From NCBI GenBank assembly GCA_003116995.1, contig BDSL01000102.1:1-64000 (forward strand): 64,000 bases of DNA, read 5' to 3'. The position numbers and the translations under genes were made by a program. Source of the DNA: Yamagishiella unicocca (taxonomy: Eukaryota > Chlorophyta > Chlorophyceae > Chlamydomonadales > Volvocaceae). The notes under the pieces are model-generated. The model was not told where the DNA came from. It saw nothing but the letters and a program-made list of their open reading frames with translations, and did not search any database. Positions 44,018 through 54,895 of this stretch are shown piece by piece (the stretch's first letter is position 1; every line of letters starts with the position of its first letter).

Positions 44018-47000
44018 ATGCGATTACTCTTGTCAGCGTCGACGTCCGCGGGTCCCCTCAGGTCCGCGGCGAGCCAGGCGCTTCACCTGACAGCGTCGAC
44101 GGTTGCAACACCAGCTGCCCTTGCCGCACCTCCCTCATCCCCCCGTGGCAATAGGGCCCAACAGCCCCGCCCCACCTTTGTTGCGGCCAGCTCCATCTTC
44201 TCCCCCAGCGTCTACCCGGCTTACGCACCTTCGGCGCTACTAGGAGCCCTCAGCCGCGCGTTCAGCGGTGCCGCCACGTCAGTCCCTGGTCGTGGCCCGG
44301 TCCTGAGGTGTTCACAAGCCCCCATGCAGCCTTCGGTGAGTTGCTGGCGGGAAGGGGGGTCACTGCCCGCTCCACGTCGATAATTCGCACCTGGCCGCAA
44401 TGGCAAAGGTTGGGGACATCTGCCCAAATCACTCCTGCGATTAATGCCGATCAACAAGCCTACGCCACCGCCGCTGCCAGGCCGACGCGCAGCCGCCCCT
44501 CGCCCGCCCGCCGGGCCAGGAAGTTAGCGGCGGCCAGGGCGGCGGGCAGGTCCCCCCGCCCCCCGTGCGGATCGCTGTTGGCCAGATGACGGCCTCCGGG
44601 GACCAAGCAGCGAACTTGGCGACATGCGCGAAGCTCGCCCAGGTGAGGCGTCGCTGGCAGCAGCAGCAGCAGCAGCAGCCGAGCTCGCGCACGAGTGGGC
44701 CCGCCGTACAGTGGCAGCCCCGGGGAAAGGGTCGTGGCCTGGGGACGTCTGCTGCCGCGCTTCCAGGCTTCCTGCTTTTCCACCAAGCGATTTCCCTGAT
44801 GTATGAGCCGCCTCAAGGGTGGACTCGTGCCACTCTACTTGCCCTCCTCGCAGGACGCTGTTGCGGCGGGCTGCCGGATGCTGTTCCTGCCGGAGTGCTT
44901 CTCATTCATCGGCGAGTCGCCAGCTCAGGTGGATCGCTGGGTGAACTTGGAGGGCGTGGGGATAAGTACACATAAAAGCGTTATTGCCGCTGTGCGTGTC
45001 GGCTGTGGCCAGCACCTGTAGCCAACACCCGAGTAAGGGTTGCATGTGGTGGCTCAGAGCATGTATGGAGGCACACGTATTCGCAGTGCCAGAGTCCCTC
45101 ACACGGCAACGGGAAACTGTGACTGCCATGACGCCTCCGCGTATTGTCTTGCAGTCCATCGCCGCCGCCCAGCCGCTCGACGGTCCACTCATGGATCAGT
45201 ATCGCGACCTGGCCAGGTGAGGTGTCCGGGTGGAAGCGCTGCGTGGCGGTTGAGGGCGGGAAAGGAAGTGCAGAGTACCACAGCGTTGGCAGATTTGTTA
45301 GTTTTTAGGTAAATGATAACGAAAGGAGGCGAACTCCTAGCCCAGCCCAGCCCAGCCCAGCGACGTTACCGACGGAGCGATCGGAGATGTGGGTGGATGG
45401 GTGGGTGAGGACACGACATGCGGGACACCCGCATAGGTATGAGAAGAGTGGCGGTTGGGTGTTGCGCATTAGGATCCATCAGTCATTGCACGTGCTCCAC
45501 CCCCCCAACCTCGCTTTTCTCGTTAACGCAGATCCCTTGGGTTGTGGCTGTCGCTGGGTGGCTTCCAGGAGGTCGGGCCGGACCCGCAGCACATGTAAGG
45601 CGGCATTACGCTAGCGGTGCGGGGGACGAGAGGGGGGGAGACGTGGGAGTGCGCGTTACGATGGGGCGGTGCAATGAGGGAGGAAGGGGGACGAGCGGAC
45701 ATGGTGCCGGTTGCGAGGTGGAAGGCAGGAGCAGCAGGGAGCGCCGTCGCACACCTAGGGAAGGGGCCGCCATAGCTGGTGTACATCAGGAAAGGGCGGG
45801 CAAAGACCCATAGGCCCCAGGACGGGCTGGGCCCTACGGGCGTGCCCAGGTCGCGCAACCGCGCCCCGACTGCCACTTTGCCCTCTGGCCCCTTCCAGCG
45901 CCCGGGGCCACACAGCAGTGACCGGGTGCACCCGAGTGAGGCCCCCGCTGGACGTGGCCGTCACCACCGTCGTCTCCTCCCCGCACCACCACTTACCTTC
46001 CCCATCCCTCCTACCCTGGGCCGACCAGTTACAACACCCACGTTGTGGTGGACGCTGCGGGCTCCCTGGTTGCGCAGTATCGGAAGGTGGGTCACATTCA
46101 GATGCGTGCGTGAATATGGCTGGGTATACGCGAGGGCCTGCGGGGCCCTGCGCTGGGGCACCCGTCGGTCCACCAGCCAGATGGCCCACGAACGCCGCCG
46201 GGCTGCTCCCGGCACCGGCCACCGCCGCAGGTGCAGCTTCTGGACGCTCACACCTCTCATCTTTGCGCCCCTGCCTCACGCACCCCGCCGTGCCCTCTCG
46301 CTGCCGCCCTGCTAGATCCATCTGTTTGACGTGGATGTGCCCAACGGCCCCGTGCTCATGGAGAGCCGGACCACCGCGCCAGGTGGCGAGGTGCGGCGGG
46401 GGGGGGTCAGGGGGGGAGGGTTCCAATGAAGGAGGCCTCGGTAGGTCAGACGGATGCAGGACGGCTCCTGGCCTTGCAGGTCGTGGATCAGCACGTAGCG
46501 GCCGTAGGACCACATGGACTCCATCCGCCATGCGCGACTCTCCCCATGCAACTGCTGCACCCGCTTCAGGCAGTAGTAGTCGACACGCCTGCTGGTCGGC
46601 TGGGTCTGACCACGTGCTACGATCTGCGCTTTCCAGAGCTGTTCGCGCACCTCACCTGGGAGCGAGGTACAGAGGTGCGTGGGCGGGCGAGAGCACCCAT
46701 GTGATCCAGTGCAACCCAGTGCGATCCAGTGCAATCCAGTGCGATCCAATGCAATCCAGTGCGATCCAGCGGACAGGGGGCAGGGACAGGACAGAGGGCG
46801 TGCGCCGGTCAGTTAGGTAACTAACTGCCCCCCCGGATCCTTCCGTCCCTCAGATCCTGGCGGTGCCCTCGGCCTTCACCGTCATAACGGGCGCGGCGCA
46901 CTGGGAGGTGCTGCTGCGCGCGAGAGCCATCGAGTGCCAGTCGTACGTGGTGGCTGCCGCACAGGCGGGCCGCCATAACGCCAAGCGAGAGAGCTACGGC

Positions 47001-47180
47001 CACGCGGTGATTGTTGACCCCTGGGGCACCGTCGTGGCGGCCCTGGCCGACCCCCTGGCCACCGGCATCGCGGTGGCGGAGGTGGACTCCGCGCTGCTGC
47101 GCCGCATTCGCGAGCGAATGCCGTGCCAGCTGCACCGTGCCAAGGGGAGGCCCGCATACATGGCCGGGGCAAAGGAGTGA
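44018..47180 (+). CDS. NIT1-type nitrilase-superfamily amidase (deaminated glutathione amidase-like)
   Basis: Nine exons close in frame: 44018-44335, 44550-44642, 44854-44928, 45155-45216, 45532-45594, 46029-46086, 46316-46390, 46570-46674 and 46854-47180, giving 391 aa. NIT1 enzymes hydrolyse side-product amides such as deaminated glutathione (metabolite repair). The C-N hydrolase triad is complete: Glu151 in LFLPECFSF, Lys223 at the end of VAQYRK, and Cys264 in [12 protein letters not shown]. Other family marks are [35 protein letters not shown] and [15 protein letters not shown]. The first 100 residues ([19 protein letters not shown]) are Ser/Ala/Arg-rich with few acids, so an organellar transit peptide is likely. 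Exon 8 could instead start at 46480, adding 30 residues in frame. Intron 8 carries a 10-bp minisatellite. Confidence 0.92.
46698..46770. repeat. 10-bp minisatellite (GATCCAGTGC)n in NIT1 intron
   Basis: About seven copies of GATCCAGTGC with alternating CAATCCAGTG variants lie between NIT1 exons 8 and 9. Confidence 0.85.
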
Positions 47181-48124
47181 AGGACGAGCCACAAGAGGTT
47201 CGCAGGAAGTTGTGATTATGTGGGGTCCTCCTGCTTAAGAAACCGAGGACCTCCAGCTGGAGAGCGGGGCCGTCCGCGGGAGAGTGCAGGGCAGGGGTTT
47301 AGGGGCTGACGGCAGCCCAGTAAGGGTTGGGATTTGGGAGTAACCTACCAGCCGTAACGACCCGCTATATCATCGGCGAGCACCAAACACGTGCCTACGT
47401 GGCTATGTTATTAGGACGTTAAGAGTTTGCAGCATGGGTGGAGACTTCCATGACATGGAGGCGCTGGATGCCGATCTGTATACACCGTACTCTGAACCCT
47501 TCCATGATGTATGATTTCCGTATTGTCTCCACCAACCATTGCACCGCCACTAACATGGAAACAAGGTTTACAGGCAGCAACGGAGTCCGAATAGTAAACA
47601 ATCTGTCAGCAGTTACAGCTTCCAATCGTACCTGCATTCTAAGCGCAGCGGTGGTGGAAAGCAGGGCGCGATTGCTGCTGCTTTCCACTTCGCGGCGCGA
47701 CTATGACCTACTGAAAGCGACATGACACATTGCCGCAACTTCATCCTGTGTCAGCTTCCTGCCCGCCACCCCCAACGCATCGTACCGCTCCGATTTGCGC
47801 CCCGTGCTGTAAACGACCCGCAATCAGCCCCTCCAGCTCCGCGATGGCAACGACTAAACTCAGGCCGACTAGCGCCGCGAAGCCAGCCCATGGGCCGACT
47901 GATCGACAAACCTGCGCCTCTCTAAACCCTCCGGCCCCCACGTGTTTCCCGTCTGTCCCTCCCTGGACTCCCTATGTCCCGCCCCAGCACTCAGTCAGCC
48001 TCGAGCCTGTCCGACCTGCAAACGTCCCATCCGATGTAATGGCCCTAGCGATCCTCCAAAGCATGCATCATTTTCAACCGTTGTGCCAGATGCACATCGA
48101 AGCAAACCGGCAATTTAGGCCGGT
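47181..48124. other. Convergent intergenic region, NIT1 / CSN8
   Basis: About 940 bp between two 3' ends. It contains short frames only and no recognisable gene or repeat. Confidence 0.5.
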
Positions 48125-48980
48125 CTACTCCAGCTGCATCATGTAAACTGAGAGCTGCTCCAGCGCCGCCAAGTTGTCCAGCTCACCCCGTGTAGCCGGC
48201 GGGGCGACCACCTCCAGGGCGCCGCTGCCGTCCGCCGCTGTTCGCCAGCCCCGAGACAGTGCGCACGCCACCGCGTCCTCTTCGCTGCAACCGCACAGGG
48301 CCGCCAGCCGCGGCGGAGTGATGTGCGAGTAGGCAGCTGCCACTAGGTCCAGCTGGCGGCCGCGCAGACGCTCCGCCAGCGCCTCCGCCAGCATCTCCGT
48401 CGGCCCGCACCAGGGGTAGCCGCGCAGGGCCCGCCACACGCCCTCGCCACTGCCCTGCCATGCGAACTGCAGCAGGCGCCATGCGGCTGCAACCTGTGCG
48501 GGGAGGGATGGGTGTTGCCAGGTTTGCGTTTGAATTGTTGCGCAGTAGGCAGGCGAGCCTCTGGGCTGAGAAGCGGGATGTTGCTGCCTAGCGAATGTGG
48601 CATTCGATAGCGGTGGGCTTGGTTTTCCGCCGCTGAGGGGCGGCTGAAGATAAGGCTGGTTTTTTCCGCCGCTGTGGGGCAGCCCTGGGGCAATATGCAG
48701 ACGCATATGCGGACGTCAAGGGGGGGGACGCTCCGGGTTATCGGGGTCGCACCTGAGGGTCTGTCTTCACGGTATCGGGCAGGCGCTTATACAGCATGCG
48801 AGCATCAGCCAAGTTGCCGTTGTATACATGCGCCAGCAAGTGTAGCGCCGCAGGCCAGCCGTCCTCCAGGACTGAGGCAGACGGCGAGCACAGCTCCGCC
48901 TCATCGAGCAAGCCAGCCACAGCTGTGAACTCCCCTGCCTGCAAAGCCGTGCCCACCAGCTCCATCACTGCGACGGCCAT
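48125..48980 (-). CDS. CSN8: COP9 signalosome subunit 8
   Basis: Two exons, 48753-48980 and 48125-48493, join in phase 0 to give 198 aa, the usual CSN8 length. CSN8 is a small PCI-domain subunit of the COP9 signalosome, which removes NEDD8/RUB from cullins in the nucleus and cytosol. The N-terminal helices (LVGTALQAGEFTAVAGLL, ALHLLAHVYNGNLADARML, YKRLPDTVK) lead across the junction into VAAAWRLLQFAWQGSGEGV. The winged-helix part follows: VAAAYSHITPPRLAALCG, SEEDAVACALSRGW, and the terminal ALEQLSVYMMQLE. ATG at 48980 is the natural start. The intron (48494-48752) is GT-AG. Confidence 0.9.
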
Positions 48981-49480
48981 GGTTTCAATGCGGCGTCTCG
49001 CGTCTGCAGTGTGTTGGGTCCGTTCCGACGAGAGCGATCTCCCTTGCGGAAACTTATTTTCCTATACAGAGCCGTGCCTGTAGGATCACAACACTGCTAC
49101 GCCTAATATAACATGACGGGAAAGGTAGGACAGCGTTGAATAATTCAGTGGCTCTTTAAAGCCTGATTCAGGGTTGTAAGAAGATTTGGAGGCGCTTGAC
49201 AAGGACAAGAACGACCAATTGAATATACGGAGGACAGTGGTACCACGATGACGGAATTGGAGAAGCGTCGGTAATGAAAATATAGTACGGCAGAGCTGTG
49301 ACCTGCGATGACGCGGATCAGGAGCGCTAGGAGAGAATATGAGGGCTCCGGAACGGTGTTTGCTGCATCAGACACGTACGGTTACCGTGATCAAGCAACT
49401 CCGGCGAAGGATAGCTGCAATACGCAAGCTCTTTCGCGACACACGCCCTAACGCGACCAGGCTACTTGCTTTGCAACACG
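48981..49480. promoter_or_regulatory. Divergent promoter region, CSN8 (-) / NOL (+)
   Basis: About 500 bp between the inferred starts. No core element recognised; called by gene arrangement. Confidence 0.4.
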
Positions 49481-52456
49481 ATGAGCTACATGTTGGCGAA
49501 GCGGAGTGTTCCTACCCCGTCGCTTGCCGGCACCGGCAGCGCCTGCTCCGCCCCGCCCATCGCGCTGCGCGCGGTGTTGGGAATCGCCTGCCGAGGCGGG
49601 CCTGCTAGCAGCAGCACAGGGGCGAGTACCAGCAACTCTTGTCGCCGTTGCCCCGTGGCTAGGGGATGTGACCAGCAGCGGCGAGGCGAGCGCGCATTGA
49701 CCTGCGCGCTGGCCGGCGGTCCAGGGTCGTCAGGTCCCAAGGCAGTGACACCGCAACCGCCGTACAACGTGGTCATCACCGGCTCCACGAAGGGCGAGTC
49801 TAGCGGCTTGCTGCCGTGCCCTCCCTCTCCAACCACGTCCACTGCGCCAGCCTACCTACGCCTTCCGTTCCCCCCCCCCTGCGTCCAGGCATTGGGCGGG
49901 CCCTGGCGGAGGACTTCTTGCAGGCGGGCGACCGGGTGGTCGTGTGCTCGCGATCGGGTGAGGGAGGAAACCGTGGAAGGGGCAGGGGTTGAGAGGGAAG
50001 GGAGGGGGGAGGGGACGCCAGGGTAGAGTTGTCAGGCTATGCACCATTGTGGATGTGTCAGCAGCACCCCGGATGAGTGGGCTGTAAGTTAGACGAGGGG
50101 GCGAGCGGGCTCCTGCGACCGCGATTCGCTTGTCCGCGGGATCTGGGAAAAGGGGGCAGCCTCCGGTGGTTGGGGCGCAGAAACCTCCAGCAGCCTGATC
50201 GCTCATGAGTTGTCATTGCCCCTCAAAATCCCCTCCCAACTATCAGAGGATCGCGTAGCTGAGGCAGTGGCTGAGCTGGCTGCCAAGTACGGCACTGACC
50301 GGGTCAAGGTGGGTGTCGTGGGGGCCCGGGCGGCATGGGGAGGCAAGAAGGGTACTCCTGGCTGAGCTCGGCTTCCTTGCAGAGGTTGTCGTGCGGTCAC
50401 TCGGCTTCCTTGCAGAGGTTGTCGTGCGGTCATGGCCTCACGCTTGCCGCATCATCGACATCTCGCAGGGTGTGGCGGTGGATGTTGCCAGGCCGGGCCA
50501 GGCGCGGGTGCTCGCGGATTTTGCGGCGGCGGAACTGGGCCGTGTGGACATTTGGATTAATAACGCGGGCACCAACGCCTACCGGTACGGCCCCATGGCG
50601 GAGAGCACTGACGAGGAGCTGCAGCAAATCGTGGGCACCAACGTGCTGGGAGTGATGCTGTGCTGCAAGGAGGTGCGTGGCTCTGTTCCCCTGGAGGCTG
50701 GAGACGGGGCGCCGCGTGTGGTAGCCGAGGAGGGAGCCGCGGCTGCGGTTGGAAATTGTGGAGCCGCAACACAACGCGAGCTCCAAACACTTTGGCCTGG
50801 CCGCTTGCTTTGGATGGCTTCACCGTCAGGCACCTGCACGTAAAGCATGTGCTGAAGGAGGTCCTGTGAACGCGTGCCTATATCCTCTCCGGGACCGTTA
50901 AAGCACTCAAAGAGTGTCCCTACCTAATGTTTGCGCCCGTCGGCTCGCGCTGCGAACGTCGTCAGCAACACTCTTGCGGCTGCTGCCGTGTCGCCATTTG
51001 CCTGGCCCCGCCCGGATCAGGCCATCCGCGTGATGCGAGGTCAGAGCAGCCACGGACACATCTTCAACATGGATGGCGCGGGAGCAGACGGCAACGCCAC
51101 GCCTCGTTTCGCAGCGTACGGCGCCACCAAGCGCAGCCTCGCGCAATTGGGAAAGTCGCTCGGCGCCGAGCTGGGATTGCTGGTGGGCTGGGGCTGGGGC
51201 CCGGGTCGGGGCGGTAGTGCGTGCATGCGGCAACATTATGTTCCGTGGTACCGTGCCCGGGCAGCCAAGGTTACGGTTCACAGCGTGGAGTCCACACAAG
51301 TTCCGTCCCCCCTTCCCCCCCCGGTAACGCCGTACCCTCCCCTCTCCGTGATTTCATGTCGTACTGTTATTTGTCCATGCTGCTGCTTGCTTATCCTCCC
51401 AGACGGCATAAGCGCTCTCCGATCCCGTTGTCCCGCGCCGCCCAACCACCTCTGGCCCTGGCCGCCCACTCCCAGGGCATTCGCAATGTCGCCATCCATA
51501 ACCTGTCCCCCGGGATGGTGACGACTGAGCTGCTCATGTCGGGCGCCAACACTCCGACTGCAAAGTTCTTCATCAACTGCCTGGGTGGGTAGCTGGTGCC
51601 CGGGGTGGGTAGCTGATGCCCGGGGTCGGTAGCTGGTGCCCGGGGTGGGTAGCTGGTGAGGGCAAGACCCGAGCGATGAGAGAGGGACCGCACTTCTCCA
51701 GGCCTTGTAAGATTCGTGCGTATGACACGGACTGACTGGGCCGTACGTGCCGAAGCTAAGCCGCATGAATGAAATTTTTCCTGGGGTGCGTCGGCGTGTT
51801 ACTGGTTTTCCCCTCACCACACCTTCATCCCCGTTTTCCCTGTCCGCCCGCTGGTCCTCTCCTCCGCCTTCCCGTGGCCATCCCCAAACTCACCCGCAGC
51901 TGAACCCGCAGCCGACGTGGCGGCCTACCTGGTGCCCCGCATCCGCGCCGTACCGCAGTCGTCAGTCAACCCCTTCACCGGCGCGCTGTCAGCAACCTAC
52001 ATCCGCTTCCTTACGCAGTCCAAGGCGCTGCAGCAAGTGGCAACGGTAGGGTTATCCCGGACGACCGGCAGTGGGCGACAGCAGGGCGGGTGTGGTATGG
52101 GCCAGACAATACACCGCGGTGCAGTGAAGTGCCTGGAGTCCCGGGGGTTGCTTGGGCCGTGGTGTTGGAATGCGTGTGTTGGGGCCTTAGTGCTCATTTT
52201 TGAGGTTTTTGGAGTTCACGCTTGGGATGGACGGAGGCCTGGGACCGGTTGCAGTACAGACGTCGTGGAGGTGGCATGCTTTTTATTCCCGATGTCATCC
52301 AAACGACTAACGCACCGGGGTGCACGCACCGAATGCTTTCGCTGACAGTGCCGGAAGTAGCTGAACTCAGGTGTTACCCGCCCCGCCTTGCCCCGCCCGC
52401 TGCAGCGCCTGCTGACTGGCGCTCGCAAGAGCCGCTATGTCTCCGAGGACGCGTGA
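49481..52456 (+). CDS. NOL: Chlorophyll(ide) b reductase, NOL type (short-chain dehydrogenase)
   Basis: Eight exons close in frame: 49481-49793, 49889-49957, 50247-50308, 50469-50672, 51021-51182, 51476-51584, 51900-52045 and 52406-52456, giving 371 aa. NOL, with NYC1, reduces chlorophyll b to 7-hydroxymethyl chlorophyll a with NADPH on the thylakoid, the first step of chlorophyll b breakdown. The Rossmann motif VVITGSTKGIGRALAEDF spans the first intron. Then come GVAVDVARPGQ, IWINNAGTNAYRYGP, IFNMDGAGADG, the catalytic AAYGATKRS (Tyr249, Lys253) and NVAIHNLSPGMVTTELLMSG. IFNMDGAG is the NYC1/NOL version of the SDR serine strand. The first 90 residues are Ser/Ala/Arg-rich, as in a chloroplast transit peptide. 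Intron 1 (49794-49888) needs a GC donor (AAGG/GCGAGT). A TGTAA follows the stop by about 80 nt. Confidence 0.93.
50367..50432 (+). repeat. 33-bp tandem duplication in NOL intron 3
   Basis: Two identical 33-bp units (50367-50399 and 50400-50432), each containing TTCCTTGCAG, which looks like a splice acceptor. The acceptor inferred for NOL exon 4 is downstream at 50468. Confidence 0.9.
51583..51660 (+). repeat. About 20-bp minisatellite in NOL intron 6
   Basis: About four imperfect copies of GGGTAGCTGGTGCCCGGGGT starting at the splice donor of exon 6; the first copy overlaps that donor. Confidence 0.85.
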
Positions 52457-52538
52457 GCTGTCTGTGCGAGGGAGGGATACAGCGGTGCATTGCGGAGCTC
52501 GGCCCCAGTCGGACAGCAGGCGTGTCGCGAGTTGCATA

Positions 52539-52543
52539 TGTAA
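52539..52543 (+). terminator. TGTAA poly(A) signal candidate for NOL
   Basis: TGTAA on the coding strand, about 80 nt after the NOL stop. A second copy lies near 52663. Confidence 0.45.
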
Positions 52544-54768
52544 CGCAAGGAACGCAGCGGACAACGGCACCATGGCAATGGCGTGTAAAGGCAAAGCCAG
52601 CTATCTAAGGCAGATTATTACGCTCCGCCCTGGATTTTGGTGTCGCATGTAATAGAAGCGTGTTTGTAACGTTCGTCCCCTCGTGCGACCCTTCCCGCAG
52701 TTGCCCGCCACGAAGCCAGGTGCTAGCTAGACGCATGGATGCCTAAATTGCTCTATATACGGCGGCATTGGCAGCTGGTCGTGGGTTTTCCTGTACAATA
52801 CTTGTGACACTGATCGAGGCTTAGATGAAAAGTGTACATTCTCAAAATCATTTGTTCTATTCCAACACCCGTAGCAATTGCGATCTGGCCATTAGTGCCT
52901 CTCTTAGCACAGAGCAGGGCAGGACATGGCATTGTTTTGCGTTGATGCACGTTTTCCCTTGTATCTCTGCTGCAGTTGCTGACAGTTGCCTTGATTAGAT
53001 ACAGAAGGAGCGTAGGTCCCTAGCCTATGGGCATTCCAGCAACACAGGGAAATACATACTTGGTGCTGCTTGGTGATGAGGGGCAGCTTGCCAGCTGTCA
53101 CAGGTCACCATTAAAACAGGCGACCAGTGCTGTAACTAACCTGCTGTGGCGGGGGAACGGTTCCAGTGCAGCTAGTGTGGGATAAATGCGCACAAGAAAG
53201 CACCTTGTGCAGCATCACTGCACACACTTATGAGGTAACCTGTCTTAGGTACGTCCAGGAGGGGAGGAGACCGTACATTGTGCGACTTGTCGTTGGAGAT
53301 TTAGTGTACACCAACTTGCGCCATGTCAGGTCCGCTCTAGGAGAATCCCTAATGTCAGCACAGTCTCGATGCAAATTAACCCTATTACAACGTCCTGCAA
53401 CGTCAGCGTATGCAATATCACCGAAAAGAGCACATAGGCACATTGTTATTAAGTGTTATTGGCTTCACCTGTCGAGGAAAAGGTGCATGCCCATTGTGTT
53501 CGCCGCTGCCTGAAGTATGACGTGTAAAGTAAGCAAGTTCGGCTTGGTTCAGCCCGGCTGTCGTATTGAGTCGTATGGTGAGGCCCGGCATGGGCCTCTC
53601 TTCTTGTCCTGGGTTCGCCCGACACTGTAATCTCTCATTATTACCTGATAAGGTTAATTGATTGATTGATACAAGCTCTTGGAGCTCGTAAGGCCCATTG
53701 ACGAAATCTTCTACCTTGCATCTCCTGCAGTCCTGCATCACTCTTTCGGACAGTACTTTTTAGGAAACGCTCTTACACATACCCCAGGTTCAGGTGCTTC
53801 GTGGTAATGGGCAACATAACTAGCAAAGTTGATGTCCATGCGTTCTGCGCATTGTTCCACGACGTTAAGCCGCGTATCGGCCCGTGCGCTCGTCCGTGCT
53901 CGTCCTTCGCATCGCCGATAGATAGCAAATATACCTTTCCAATGAATGTTTGATGTCGCTAGAAATGTCATACTTACAGAAATTAAAGGTTATCGGCGCT
54001 GCAAGCTCAGTACGGATACGGCAATAATGCGCCGCTACCGCATGGCGTATCCTTGGACAAGCTGGAGGCGTGACAGCTTCGAGTCAACACGAAAGACTGT
54101 GAAAGACTGCGAAAGCCGGATCGCATTGAGGGGAGTCCTGAAGTCGCGGGGCTTATGCGTCTTACGCATGTACGTCCATTTGGTGACATACAACGACGGC
54201 ATGACGAGGGACAACGGATTACGCTGACAATTGGTTGCCTTGCGCTGTGTGCAACTGGGACGCAGCTGCATAAATTGACCTAAGTGCAAACGGAATGTGC
54301 CGCACCACTCCACACCAGACCAGCCCAATCAGGCTCAAACCTAAGTCCTAAAACAGCAGCCACAGGCACGTTCTCTCCATCTACAAACGTAGCAAGGATT
54401 GTATTTCGATATGATGTTGGGTTTCCGAGGCATGTGGTGCAGTCGATTCCGACGTCGTAATGGTCCACAGCCGCACGTTAGTAAGAATTACAAGGCACCA
54501 GCTACACGTCTTGCCGTGAAGCTTCCCGATAGTCCCCGTTCTCGAGGCCGTAACTTAGCGCCGGGATGGCTGCTCAGCAAAAAGTGCAGCACGTGATGCT
54601 CTCAGCATGCAACGATTGCGGAGCAATCCATCATGCATGGTGGCTTGTTGTACGTTCGAATTACAATGGTTGTCATGTGGGCTACAAACATAACGACGTT
54701 ATAAGGTCAGACGTGCGAGCCCCTTAAAGTTACGATGTTCCCTTATAGTAAGGATCAGGGCCCTATAC
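52544..54768. other. 2.2-kb intergenic stretch before the LINE
   Basis: No gene is recognised. Around 53640-53680 there is a (TTGA)n-like run (TTAATTGATTGATTGATAC) that resembles the 3' tail of a short retroelement, flanked by a GC-rich segment with minus-strand frame ELVSINQLTLSG. Otherwise AT-rich with short frames only. Confidence 0.4.
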
Positions 54769-54777
54769 GCCGTTCAC
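54769..54777. repeat. Left target-site duplication of the LINE (GCCGTTCAC)
   Basis: GCCGTTCAC directly abuts the 3' tail of the element and is repeated exactly at 60260-60268 directly after its 5' end. Confidence 0.7.
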
Positions 54778-54803
54778 GATTTACGATTTTACGATTTATT
54801 ACA
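54778..54803 (-). repeat. 3' tail of the LINE, (TCGTAAA)-like
   Basis: On the minus strand the element ends in about three imperfect ATCGTAAA units instead of a poly(A) run, immediately before the target-site duplication. Confidence 0.6.
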
Positions 54804-54895
54804 TGTCGTACTGGCTCGCGCCAGTAGCATGCGTCCCCCCATAACGGACATCCGTCAAAGGGCGCACTTCAAGAACTAATACTAGAAAATCGGGA

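Noticed and set aside
45755..46820. Long Pro-rich frames on both strands over NIT1 introns
   Set aside because: They cross introns between nitrilase exons, encode low-complexity sequence, and conflict with the closed nine-exon NIT1 model.
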